From Bacteroidales bacterium UBA2712 (lineage in GTDB: Bacteria; Bacteroidota; Bacteroidia; Bacteroidales; Paludibacteraceae), in assembly GCA_002354055.1 (NCBI GenBank), contig DEKW01000020.1:62001-126000 (forward strand): a DNA stretch of 64,000 nucleotides. The letters are read 5' to 3'. The position numbers were made by a program, and so were the translations under genes. The notes below the pieces were generated by a model. That model was given only the letters and a program-made list of their open reading frames with translations, made no database searches and was not told the DNA's origin. Positions 45,801 through 53,896 of this stretch are shown here, piece after piece; position 1 is the first letter of the stretch, and each line of letters starts with the position of its first letter.

Positions 45801-46520
45801 ATGGCAAAAGAACAATGCCCTACTCCGCACATCGGTGCGCAGTACGGAGAGATTGCAAAAACAATGATTATGGCCGGTGACCCGCTGCGTGCCAAACTGA
45901 TGGCAGAGCGCTATCTGGAGAACCCGGTACAAGTGAACAATGTACGCGGAATGCTCGCATTCACCGGCACATACAAAGGAAAGAAAGTGACCGTCATGGG
46001 TCACGGAATGGGTATCCCGTCCATTGGCATTTACACGTATGAGCTCTTCAATTTCTACGACGTAGAGACTATCATCCGCGTAGGCTCATGCGGCGCACGC
46101 CAGATGTACGTGAAACTCGGCGACCTGGTAATCGCGCAAGGTAGTTGCACAGACAGCAACTGGGACCAGCAATACAACCTCCCGGGTCATTATGCACCGA
46201 TTGCTGACTTTGAACTCTGCCGGAAAGCCGTAGAAGCCGCAGAGAAACGCGGCTACAAGTACCATGTCGGAAACGTTTTCTCCGCAGATATATTCTACTG
46301 CGAAGACGAACGCAAGGCGAACTGGACAAAGATGGGTGTTTTGGCGGACGAGATGGAAGCCCCGTCGCTGTATATGAATGCCGCACGAGCAGGCAAAAAA
46401 GCCCTCGTCATTTGCACCGTCAGCGACCACATTCTCACCGGAGAAGCAACCACGGCAGAGCAACGTCAGAACTCTTTTACAAACATGATGGATGTCGCTT
46501 TCGACATTATTAGCGAATGA
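45801..46520 (+). CDS. deoD: Purine-nucleoside phosphorylase, DeoD type
   Basis: 239 residues. Hexameric PNP-family enzyme cleaving purine nucleosides with phosphate. Motifs: PTPHIGAQYGEIAKT, AGDPLRAK with the phosphate-binding Arg, GHGMGIPSIGIY, RVGSCGA and EMEAPSLYMNA with the ribose-binding Glu pair. Length matches the family. It overlaps the next gene by 4 nt. Confidence 0.95.
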   Translation: MAKEQCPTPHIGAQYGEIAKTMIMAGDPLRAKLMAERYLENPVQVNNVRGMLAFTGTYKGKKVTVMGHGMGIPSIGIYTYELFNFYDVETIIRVGSCGARQMYVKLGDLVIAQGSCTDSNWDQQYNLPGHYAPIADFELCRKAVEAAEKRGYKYHVGNVFSADIFYCEDERKANWTKMGVLADEMEAPSLYMNAARAGKKALVICTVSDHILTGEATTAEQRQNSFTNMMDVAFDIISE

Positions 46521-47248
46521 GAAAGACAATCTTTTTAATCCTCGCATCAGCCCTTCTGCTCCCGGGTCTCACAGCTCGGGCGCAGGAGGAAACTGATGCG
46601 CCAAAAGAGGTCAAGAAGGCTTCTTCCGGCTTCTTCACCGGTTTCTCCGGTGGAATGATGCTGCACGGCGGATACCTGTTCGCCAAAGATCCCAGATACG
46701 TATTCAGTAACACCGGTCTGGGTAGTCCGGACTACGTAAAAAACTTACCAAATGACGGTTTTTGTATGGGACTGGGCGGTACGCTTCGCGCACATCTTAT
46801 CAATCATATTCATCTGGGCGCAGAAGGTTTTGTGAGCACGATGCCTCTCATGAAAACCGGTTCGAACGTCCGCACAGGATGGGGCGGCGCGATGTGCGAC
46901 TTCTACACCGACTGGGGCAAAATGCGCCCGCTCATCGGTCTGACCGTCGGCGGCGGAGTGATGAAACGACTCTTTGTGCCGAACGCACCTACCGTCACCA
47001 GCGCAGATAGCGAGACGAACTATAACGCCTCGTACACCAAGACTCCGTTCTTCCTGCTCGATCCTTACATAGGCATGGAGATAGGACTAACCAACCATAT
47101 GGCACTTATTATTCGCATCGACTACATGCTCCCCTTTGGCACCAGCAAGAGCAAGCTGACGCCTAACGTCGATTGGGGCAATTTTATGACTCCGAGCGGT
47201 CCGCGCTTATACGTGGGACTGATGTTCGGCAAAATGAAGAAAGACTAA
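46517..47248 (+). CDS. Outer-membrane beta-barrel protein, small
   Basis: 243 residues with a signal peptide (LLLPGLTARAQ). A short charged linker is followed by amphipathic strands rich in Gly and aromatic residues, ending in YVGLMFGKMKKD. This suggests a small outer-membrane barrel; no more specific family recognised. Translationally coupled to deoD (ATGA overlap), an unexpected pairing of a soluble nucleoside enzyme with an envelope protein. Confidence 0.7.
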   Translation: MRKTIFLILASALLLPGLTARAQEETDAPKEVKKASSGFFTGFSGGMMLHGGYLFAKDPRYVFSNTGLGSPDYVKNLPNDGFCMGLGGTLRAHLINHIHLGAEGFVSTMPLMKTGSNVRTGWGGAMCDFYTDWGKMRPLIGLTVGGGVMKRLFVPNAPTVTSADSETNYNASYTKTPFFLLDPYIGMEIGLTNHMALIIRIDYMLPFGTSKSKLTPNVDWGNFMTPSGPRLYVGLMFGKMKKD

Positions 47249-47284
47249 AAATTTGATATTTGAAATTTGAAATTTGAAATTCTA
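47248..47284 (+). repeat. GAAATTT array in front of yidC
   Basis: 7-nt units (aaatttg, atatttg, aaatttg, aaatttg, aaattct) starting at the preceding stop codon and filling most of the gap to yidC. Confidence 0.75.
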
Positions 47285-47296
47285 AACAATATATAA

Positions 47297-49207
47297 ATGG
47301 ATAAAAACACTTGGATCGGCTTTTTACTGATAGCCGCAATTATCGTTGGTTTTACGATGCTCAACCGTCCCTCCAAAGAAGAGCTGGCGCATCGCCAACA
47401 CGTACAAGACTCAATTAACGCTGCCCGTCTCCTCGAAGCGGAGACACAACGTATTTCCGACTCCTTGCAGATGGTAGTCTCTCAGACACAACAGAGTGAG
47501 ACCATCGTCACCGAGGAGCAGATACAAGAGCGCTTGCAAGCTGCCTATGGCACTTTTGCAGTAGCAGCACAAGGGGAAGAGCAGTATATTACCCTCGCAA
47601 ACGAGCATCTGAAACTAGCACTCTCCACCTTAGGCGGTCGCATTGAGCGTGCGGAGTTATTGGAGTATCATGCTTCGGGCGACAGCATCAATCCGCTCTG
47701 CCTCTTCCGTGCAGACGAGAGTGCGTTCGGTCTGACCCTTATCACCGCTAACAACCGTATTCTGCAGACTGCTAACCTGTACTTCACTCCGATGAAGAGC
47801 GAGGAACCCAACAAAGCGATCCTTCGTCTGCCGACATCCTCTCCGGACGCCTATATAGATTTTATCTATGAGCTCTCCGAGGACTATATGGTACACCTCT
47901 CCGTAGCACCGCATAACATGCAGACAGAACTGGCGCAAAACGTCAACTCGCTGGAGCTTCAGTGGCGCCAACTCATCCCGCAACAAGAGCAGGGACGTAA
48001 GTTCGAGGAGCGTTATGCCCAGCTACAATACATGCTCGTCGGCGGCGAGATGGAGAAACTGAGTGAGAGCAAAGATGACAGCCAGAAAGAGTCCGCGCGC
48101 ATCAAATGGATCGGATACAAAGACCAATTCTTCTCAACTGTCCTCATCGCAGACGATGCGTTCACCTCAACGGAGTTTCACTCGACCTTGCAAGGCAAAC
48201 ACTCCGGCTACATCAAGGAGTACGCCGCGCAGACCTCTGTACCGTTTGACCTCACTGGCAAGACCCCGACAGGTTTCCGTTTCTACTGCGGTCCGAATCA
48301 TTACCACACGCTCAAAGCGTACGACGAAGGCAAAGAGAAAGAGGATCGTTTGTATCTCAACAAACTGGTACCGTTAGGATGGAAAATCGTGAGCTGGATC
48401 AACACAGCCCTCGTCATTCCTATGTTTGACCTCTTCACCGGTTGGGGTCTCCACATCGGTATCGTGATCCTCTTAATGACCATCGTCATTAAGCTAATCA
48501 TCCTGCCGTTCGTATTCGTTTCCTATAAATCCAGCGCAAAGATGCGCGCGTTGAAGCCGCAGATCGATGCTATTAACGAGAAATACCCTGCGGAGAAGAT
48601 GCAGGAGCGTCAAGCTGCTACGATGCAACTCTACCAGCAAGCAGGAGTCAGCCCCATGTCCGGCTGTCTGCCGATGCTCTTCCAGTTCCCCGTCTTGATG
48701 GCGATGTTCTGGTTCCTGCCGACAGCTATCGAACTGCGTGGCAAGTCACTGTGGTGGGCAGAGGACCTCTCCACTTACGACGCCGTCTTCCATTGGGGCT
48801 TTAACATCCCGCTGTTGGGCGATCACCTGTCTCTCTTCTGTCTCTTAATGACCGTTTGTAACATCGCTTACACCTATATCACCATGCAGTCGCAAGCTAC
48901 AGACCCGAACATGAAGTTCATGAAGTACATGATGTACGCGATGCCGCTCATGTTCCTCTTCATCTTCAATGACTACGCAGCGGGTCTGAGCTATTACTAC
49001 CTCGTTTCGCTCTTCTTCACCATCCTGCAGACGATGATCTTCCGCTGGACGCTCAATGATGAGAAGATGTTAGCGGAGATGGAGGCGAATAAAAAGAAAA
49101 AAGCCGGAAAACCTAAGTCCGGCTTCATGGAGCGTTTGGAAAAAATGCAACGCGAGCAGCAACGCTTAGCTCGCGAGCAGGCCAAAGCGGCTAATAAGCG
49201 TCGATAA
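47297..49207 (+). CDS. yidC: Membrane protein insertase YidC
   Basis: 636 residues. N-terminal membrane anchor (WIGFLLIAAIIVGFTML), a large periplasmic beta-sandwich domain (about 60-345), then the five-helix insertase core with SYKSSAKMRALKPQ, QQAGVSPMSGCLPML and QFPVLMAMFWFLP, and a basic C-terminal tail that can contact the ribosome. It inserts inner-membrane proteins alone or with SecYEG. Its last 42 nt overlap the 3' end of the convergent gene. Confidence 0.96.
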   Translation: MDKNTWIGFLLIAAIIVGFTMLNRPSKEELAHRQHVQDSINAARLLEAETQRISDSLQMVVSQTQQSETIVTEEQIQERLQAAYGTFAVAAQGEEQYITLANEHLKLALSTLGGRIERAELLEYHASGDSINPLCLFRADESAFGLTLITANNRILQTANLYFTPMKSEEPNKAILRLPTSSPDAYIDFIYELSEDYMVHLSVAPHNMQTELAQNVNSLELQWRQLIPQQEQGRKFEERYAQLQYMLVGGEMEKLSESKDDSQKESARIKWIGYKDQFFSTVLIADDAFTSTEFHSTLQGKHSGYIKEYAAQTSVPFDLTGKTPTGFRFYCGPNHYHTLKAYDEGKEKEDRLYLNKLVPLGWKIVSWINTALVIPMFDLFTGWGLHIGIVILLMTIVIKLIILPFVFVSYKSSAKMRALKPQIDAINEKYPAEKMQERQAATMQLYQQAGVSPMSGCLPMLFQFPVLMAMFWFLPTAIELRGKSLWWAEDLSTYDAVFHWGFNIPLLGDHLSLFCLLMTVCNIAYTYITMQSQATDPNMKFMKYMMYAMPLMFLFIFNDYAAGLSYYYLVSLFFTILQTMIFRWTLNDEKMLAEMEANKKKKAGKPKSGFMERLEKMQREQQRLAREQAKAANKRR

Positions 49208-49663
49208 CTCGTTATCGACCAGCTGCTGTCCCTCCGGGGATAGCGTCACACCGTCTTGCTCGAGGAGTTGCTCGTAATGAGCACTCGCGAGCATGGGCGA
49301 AGTGATATCGATAATATGCACGCATTGCTGCGCTGCCAAACGGAAGAGCGAAAGGTTATAGAGGGCATGGATATTCCTCAGACGCTCGGTCTTACCACCA
49401 AGCCAATATAAAAGGTTCTTGCGTTCCTGCATCGACATGCCACGCGTGATAAAGGCGAAATAGCGATTCTCGTCCATAATAGGCAGACTAACCAAAACAG
49501 GTTCTTGCCCGTGTGCGCGCGCTTGCGCAATCTTATTAGTATATTGCGCTTTGTATGCCACTAAATCCATTAAAGGATCATGTTGCCCACTTGGGTTAGC
49601 TGCGATTGCTTGCCAGTTGTACTGCAATCCGCTCTCAGGCTGAATAATAAGGGTCTTGTCCAT
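49166..49663 (-). CDS. SGNH-hydrolase-like protein lacking key catalytic residues
   Basis: 165 residues, no signal peptide. The middle and end (VLVSLPIMDENRYFAFI, LLYWLGGKTERL, VHIIDITSPML, DGVTLSPEG) resemble the second half of SGNH/GDSL hydrolases, in which the last motif normally reads DGxHLxxxG with a catalytic His. Here Thr140 replaces that His, and the N-terminal GDSL block is absent. If the relationship is right, this is a non-enzymatic derivative. It shares a promoter with a 31-residue membrane peptide gene upstream. The family call is tentative. Confidence 0.5.
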   Translation of the reverse strand: MDKTLIIQPESGLQYNWQAIAANPSGQHDPLMDLVAYKAQYTNKIAQARAHGQEPVLVSLPIMDENRYFAFITRGMSMQERKNLLYWLGGKTERLRNIHALYNLSLFRLAAQQCVHIIDITSPMLASAHYEQLLEQDGVTLSPEGQQLVDNELSTLISRFGLLAS

Positions 49664-49691
49664 AAATATAGTGATTTAATAAGTTAATTAC

Positions 49692-49787
49692 TTAAAGATT
49701 AATAACTAAATAAATAATTACTGCCGGTATTTGTAAGCAATAAATCGCTACCAGCGCGTCCATTCCAATTCGTTTAACTGTTTTCAT
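49692..49787 (-). CDS. Predicted 31-residue single-helix membrane peptide
   Basis: ATG to TAA, 32 codons. Basic N-terminus (MKTVKRIG), then a hydrophobic helix (ALVAIYCLQIPAVIIYLVI). The ATG lies about 45 nt downstream of a well-formed promoter and is the first start codon on the transcript; the SGNH-like gene follows 28 nt after the stop. Support rests on position and the typical small-membrane-protein pattern; no homologue is known to me. Confidence 0.5.
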   Translation of the reverse strand: MKTVKRIGMDALVAIYCLQIPAVIIYLVINL

Positions 49788-49835
49788 ATGCGTTTGAATT
49801 TAAATAGATGACACAATGTTGATTTAAAAACGGTG

Positions 49836-49866
49836 CAAAATTACTGCTTTTTCGCAACCCTGACAA
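49836..49866 (-). promoter_or_regulatory. Promoter of the small peptide / SGNH-like genes
   Basis: On the minus strand, TTG at 49864-49866 and TAATTTTG at 49836-49843 with 20-nt spacing, followed by CACCG. Confidence 0.65.
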
Positions 49867-49988
49867 CTAATTGTGATTAGGGACTAAAAATAGTGACCAA
49901 ACAAGCCGTTTTGACGGCTAAAACACAAATATAGGGACGAAAAATGGACACATTCCAATTCGTCACTTTGATAAAGGAGACTAAAATT

Positions 49989-50777
49989 ATGACAAAAATT
50001 CCTTCTTCGCTACTCTCATTGACCACATTATTGCTACATGTGTTCATTCTGCCGGTATTCTTCCTGAGTTTCATCCTGATATACGATAGTCAATGGATGA
50101 CCGAGTTCCTGGACGCAGGTTTAGGGACAATCTTCAACGCCCTGATGCTCTCCTGCATCTTAATCGGCGTCATGGCGATCTCACGACCGGTAATGACGGC
50201 TGTCGGAAAGGGACATCGGTTCAGCTGGTGGCAGTATAGCTTATGGTCGTTCTTGGAAGTGATTATCTTCTCCTGCTTCGCAGCGCTATACATGGCATTG
50301 ATATATGGAGATTACGGGTACTTCCCTGCACTCGCGCAATGTCTCCGTCTCTCGTTCTCTACCCTGCCCTATTTATATATCATCATGGCATTGCTCTTTG
50401 CGTTGATTTATCCGGATGAAGAAGAGGCAGCGGAAGAAGACCTGGTACGATTTACAGATAGTACAGGACGGCTGAAATTAGTCATTGTGCACGATGTACT
50501 ACTCTATATAGAAGCGCGCGAGAACTACGTCTCAATTCATTATTTGGAGGGAGAGAAACTAAAAGAATATTCGCTGCGTCAGACGATGCGCGGCATCGAA
50601 GACCTCATGACCAAACACGGCATCATCCGTTGTCAGCGGTCTTACTTCGTCAATCCCCGGCATGTGACGGTATTGAGACGTGATAAAGAGGGATTTATTC
50701 AAGCAGAACTGGATAGTACCAACAAGCCCGTTCCTGTTTCTCCGAAATACTACGAGCAGTTAAGCAAAATGTTATAG
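49989..50777 (+). CDS. Membrane-anchored LytTR-domain transcription regulator
   Basis: 262 residues from ATG 49989; an AAGGAGA element upstream favours it over ATG 49944. Four hydrophobic helices (residues about 5-145) are followed by an acidic linker (EEEAAEEDL) and a LytTR DNA-binding domain (IVHDVLLYIEARENYVSIHYLEG, shown in parts: LLYIEARENYVSIH and RCQRSYFVNPRHV). No receiver domain is present, so the signal is presumably sensed by the membrane part. Such proteins often regulate their own locus, but no obvious target sits next to it. Confidence 0.85.
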   Translation: MTKIPSSLLSLTTLLLHVFILPVFFLSFILIYDSQWMTEFLDAGLGTIFNALMLSCILIGVMAISRPVMTAVGKGHRFSWWQYSLWSFLEVIIFSCFAALYMALIYGDYGYFPALAQCLRLSFSTLPYLYIIMALLFALIYPDEEEAAEEDLVRFTDSTGRLKLVIVHDVLLYIEARENYVSIHYLEGEKLKEYSLRQTMRGIEDLMTKHGIIRCQRSYFVNPRHVTVLRRDKEGFIQAELDSTNKPVPVSPKYYEQLSKML

Positions 50778-50784
50778 ATTTTGC

Positions 50785-50814
50785 GTTCACTCGTTCAACG
50801 TTCACTCGTTAAAC
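50785..50814. repeat. 15-nt duplication at the rlmN 3' end
   Basis: gttcactcgttcaac and gttcactcgttaaac in tandem; the second copy supplies the last codons and stop of rlmN (minus strand, ending NSLTSER). Confidence 0.7.
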
Positions 50815-51889
50815 TATTAACGAGCATGCCACAGGCAGCAAGAATATCTTCTCCGCGGGAACGACGGATAGTAGTAGTGATGCCGTTAGCGGTCAGGTAA
50901 TCTCGCAACCACTCCATCTGTTTCTCATTGGAAGCCGGAAAATGCCGACTTTCTTTATTCGTGGTTGCAACCTCCTCCACACCTTCATGGAACCGAATGA
51001 GATTGATGCGGCAAGGCAAACCTCGTAAGAGCCGAATCAATTCTTTCGCGTGACGAGGGGTGTCATTCTGTCCTGCCCAGCAGATATATTCAAAACTGAC
51101 GCGTCGTTGATGCGCCCAATCGTAGTTCTTGAGCAGTTTCGCCACCTCAGTAATGGAAAATATCTTCTCTGCCGGCATAATTTCTGCGCGCTCTGCGAGG
51201 AAAGGATTATGCATCGAGACCGCGAGATGGCATTCGCTCTCTTCTATAAAGCGCTTCATCGCCGGAACGCCGACGGTCGATACGGTGATGCGCTTGGGCG
51301 ACCACGCGCAGCCGTAAGGCGCCGTAAGTGGCTCTAAAGAACGAAGCACCTCGTCGATATTATCCATCGGTTCGCCTTCGCCCATAAAAACAAGATTACT
51401 GAGTGCCGAAAGTTGATGGCGGGCAGCTATGTCATCGATCTCAAAGACCTGATTAAGTATCTCCGCCGCAGAGAGATGGCCATGAAAGCCCAAAGTTCCG
51501 GTCATGCAGAACCGGCAGCCCATCTTACAACCGACCTGAGTCGAGACACAAAGCGTTGCTCGGTCTTCTTCAGGAATATAGACCGTTTCGATAAAAAACC
51601 TTTCTGATGGCTGATGGCATATAGCTGATGGCTGAAAGCTTACTTCAAAGAGGTACTTGCGAGTGCCATCGGCACTGACCGCTTCACGTACAGGCGCATG
51701 ACGACCGATGATATAGCTCGCCTTGAGTGCTTCACGGCCTTTGAGGGAGATATTCGTCATCTCATCGAAGGAACGCACGCGACGCACATAAAGCCACTCC
51801 GCCAACTGTTTGCCGGCGAACTTCTGCAGCCCCACAGCGAGGGCGACTTCTTGCAGTTCAGCTAATGTTTTTCCTAAGAGTGTCTCCAC
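50795..51889 (-). CDS. rlmN: Dual-specificity RNA methyltransferase RlmN
   Basis: 364 residues. Radical SAM enzyme that methylates C2 of adenosine in 23S rRNA (A2503) and some tRNAs. Cluster cysteines CKMGCRFC at 121, 125 and 128; catalytic Cys353 in RGEDILAACGML; MGEGEPMDN glycine-rich loop. A 7-nt array (51604-51638) inserts residues SFQPSAICHQPSE between YLFEV and FIETVYIPEEDRATLC, where homologues I know have a shorter link. It directly follows mscS (adjacent bases) and closes the fumarase-dxr-rseP operon. Confidence 0.95.
   Translation of the reverse strand: METLLGKTLAELQEVALAVGLQKFAGKQLAEWLYVRRVRSFDEMTNISLKGREALKASYIIGRHAPVREAVSADGTRKYLFEVSFQPSAICHQPSERFFIETVYIPEEDRATLCVSTQVGCKMGCRFCMTGTLGFHGHLSAAEILNQVFEIDDIAARHQLSALSNLVFMGEGEPMDNIDEVLRSLEPLTAPYGCAWSPKRITVSTVGVPAMKRFIEESECHLAVSMHNPFLAERAEIMPAEKIFSITEVAKLLKNYDWAHQRRVSFEYICWAGQNDTPRHAKELIRLLRGLPCRINLIRFHEGVEEVATTNKESRHFPASNEKQMEWLRDYLTANGITTTIRRSRGEDILAACGMLVNSLTSER
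51604..51638. repeat. In-frame CTGATGG array in rlmN
   Basis: Five 7-nt units on the + strand: ctgatgg, ctgatgg, catatag, ctgatgg, ctgaaag. In the gene they encode a loop shortly before the iron-sulfur cysteines. Confidence 0.8.
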
Positions 51890-52903
51890 TTATTCATTAT
51901 TAAGCATCGTGACATCCATATGCGGATAAGCGAAGGTGAAGCCTTGTGGCGGGAGTTCGGTATAGAACCGCTCCTGCAGGGCGAAGAAGACATCCCAGTA
52001 ATCGTCCGCCCTTACCCACGCGCGCACCACAAAAGTGATATCGTTCTCATTCAGGCTCTTGAGCGCCACAAAGGGTGCAGGGATAGCGTCCATCCGGTAA
52101 TTGACGGTCGAAAGCTGGTAAGCGGATATATTGAGTTCCTTATAGAGTTTCTTCATGTCAGTATCTTCCTGCAGAACGCGTTGTTCGGAGTTGACAATCG
52201 CAAGAATCGCCTCCTTGCATTTCGCTGCATCCACACCGTACGAGACGCTCACATTCCACTCCACACGCCTTAGCGGACGGCCGTTGAAGTTATTGATCAC
52301 GCCGTTGGAGAGTGCACCATTCGGAAGAATCACCACACGGTTGTCTACCGTCAATATCTTCGTCGCCGTGATATTCACCTCAATCACCTTACCGGAAGTA
52401 CCTTGCGCCTCAATGAAATCACCTGCTTTGAAAGGCTTGAAGGCGAGCAGCATAATACCTCCTGCGAAGTTCTGGACGGTCCCCGAGAGCGCCATACCGA
52501 TTGCCATACCTCCGGCAGCCAAGAGAGCAGCCAGCGAAGTGGTGTTTACACCTAATGTACTGATGGTTATGACGACCAGAAGGACAGTCATGGAGATCGA
52601 GACAAACGAGGATACGAACGAAGCAATCGTCGGTTCGGTCTTACGACGCGCAAACACCCGATTGAGGATATTCTTCACCCACCGGATGAGTAACATTCCG
52701 ATAACAAAAAACAGAAGAGCTGCCAAGACCTTGATTCCAAAGTGCAGCATCGACTCGCCAACTTCTTGCCAGAACGTTTGCGGGTCGTTCTTCGCGGTCT
52801 CAATCATCATCCGCGCACCGGCACGGATGGAGTCCCGTTTGGCTTCTATCTCTTCGGGAGTCGGAGCGGTAGCCTGAAGAAAAATGAACAACAGAGGATT
52901 CAT
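51890..52903 (-). CDS. MscS-family mechanosensitive channel
   Basis: 337 residues. N-terminal helical segment, a membrane helix around 55-75 (GIKVLAALLFFVIGMLLI), then the pore-lining region (ALLAAGGMAIGMALSGTVQNFAGG) followed by the MscS beta domain (FKAGDFIEAQGTSGKVIEVNI, shown in part) and C-terminal cytoplasmic domain. Protects the cell against hypo-osmotic shock. Starts 2 nt after the DUF4293 gene in the same operon. Confidence 0.92.
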   Translation of the reverse strand: MNPLLFIFLQATAPTPEEIEAKRDSIRAGARMMIETAKNDPQTFWQEVGESMLHFGIKVLAALLFFVIGMLLIRWVKNILNRVFARRKTEPTIASFVSSFVSISMTVLLVVITISTLGVNTTSLAALLAAGGMAIGMALSGTVQNFAGGIMLLAFKPFKAGDFIEAQGTSGKVIEVNITATKILTVDNRVVILPNGALSNGVINNFNGRPLRRVEWNVSVSYGVDAAKCKEAILAIVNSEQRVLQEDTDMKKLYKELNISAYQLSTVNYRMDAIPAPFVALKSLNENDITFVVRAWVRADDYWDVFFALQERFYTELPPQGFTFAYPHMDVTMLNNE

Positions 52904-52905
52904 AC

Positions 52906-53358
52906 TTATCGGATTCTATCAGCTGCACGCACGAGAGCCTCGTCCTTGAGGATGCGACGCGTAGCCATGAGGGTTAACACCATACAAATCAAAGGGAATG
53001 ACGCCCAAGGAAGGATGTGCCACTCTACACCCAACGCCAACTTTGCCTGCCATACATAAATCGCCAGCACGCCGTAGTAGCCCAAGCAGAGCATCGTGAG
53101 GAAGATATTCAGGCGCGCCTGAAGGATACGTTTCTTATAGAGAAAAATATCCACGAGCGCCAAAGCAGGAATAAGAATCGTCGTGAGGAGCAGTCCCCAG
53201 AGACCTTGCAGCGGTGCGCCACCTATGGCGCTCAGCTCGTATATTTGCAACTCTGCGGCTTCTTCCGGCGAGACCAATTGAAGCACCGGAAGCCAGATCA
53301 GAGCGATGCCTAAAGCCACGACGGCTAATAAATAAAGTGTCTGAATTCGTTGTATCAT
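52906..53358 (-). CDS. DUF4293 family membrane protein
   Basis: 150 residues with four hydrophobic helices; start MIQRIQTLYLL and end RRILKDEALVRAADRIR match the Bacteroidota-specific DUF4293 family, whose function is unknown. Coupled to the upstream acyltransferase gene by a 4-nt overlap. Confidence 0.85.
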   Translation of the reverse strand: MIQRIQTLYLLAVVALGIALIWLPVLQLVSPEEAAELQIYELSAIGGAPLQGLWGLLLTTILIPALALVDIFLYKKRILQARLNIFLTMLCLGYYGVLAIYVWQAKLALGVEWHILPWASFPLICMVLTLMATRRILKDEALVRAADRIR

Positions 53359-53870
53359 TTCATTGCTTCTTCTAAAGTTTCACATTTATCTCCATGGGCG
53401 TTGACCCAGCCGATTTGTCTGGCGGGATTACCGACCATGAGGGCATAAGGCGGTACATCTTTGGTCACCACCGACCCTGCGCCAATAAGGCAGTATTCGC
53501 CGAGCGTGTGACCGCAAACAATCGTCGCGTTTGCGCCAACCGATGCTCCTTTTTTAATGATCGTCTGGCGGTACTCGTCCTTGCGGCTCACCGCTGCACG
53601 GGGGTTGATGACGTTCGTGAAGACCATCGACGGGCCGAGGAACACATCGTCCTCGCACCGCACGCCGGTATAGACAGAGACGTTATTCTGGATCTTACAG
53701 TTACGACCGAGTACTACGTCGGGTGAGATCACCACGTTCTGACCGATATTACAATCTTCGCCGATAACACAACCGGACATGATATGGCTGAAATGCCAGA
53801 TCTTCGTACCCTTGCCTATTTGGCATCCTTCGTCCACATAGGACGACTCATGGATAAAATAATTTACCAT
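53355..53870 (-). CDS. Left-handed beta-helix acyltransferase (WlbB/WbbJ-like)
   Basis: 171 residues from ATG 53870 (MVNYFIHESSYVDEG); a second in-frame ATG at 53885 would add MVNDQ. Hexapeptide repeats throughout (GKGTKIWHFSHI, GEDCNIGQNVVISP, GANATIVCGHTLGEY, GAGSVVTKDVPPYALMVGNPA). This class N- or O-acetylates sugar nucleotides for surface glycans (WlbB acts on UDP-2-acetamido-3-amino-uronate). Both start codons lie inside an AAATGGT-type repeat array. Confidence 0.85.
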   Translation of the reverse strand: MVNYFIHESSYVDEGCQIGKGTKIWHFSHIMSGCVIGEDCNIGQNVVISPDVVLGRNCKIQNNVSVYTGVRCEDDVFLGPSMVFTNVINPRAAVSRKDEYRQTIIKKGASVGANATIVCGHTLGEYCLIGAGSVVTKDVPPYALMVGNPARQIGWVNAHGDKCETLEEAMK

Positions 53871-53895
53871 TTGGTCATTTACCATGTATCATTTA
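53862..53895. repeat. AAATGGT array supplying the acyltransferase start
   Basis: On the minus strand: aaatgatacatggtaaatg, then accaaatggtaaatt. Every candidate start codon of the acyltransferase lies in this array. Confidence 0.75.
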
Positions 53896-53896
53896 T

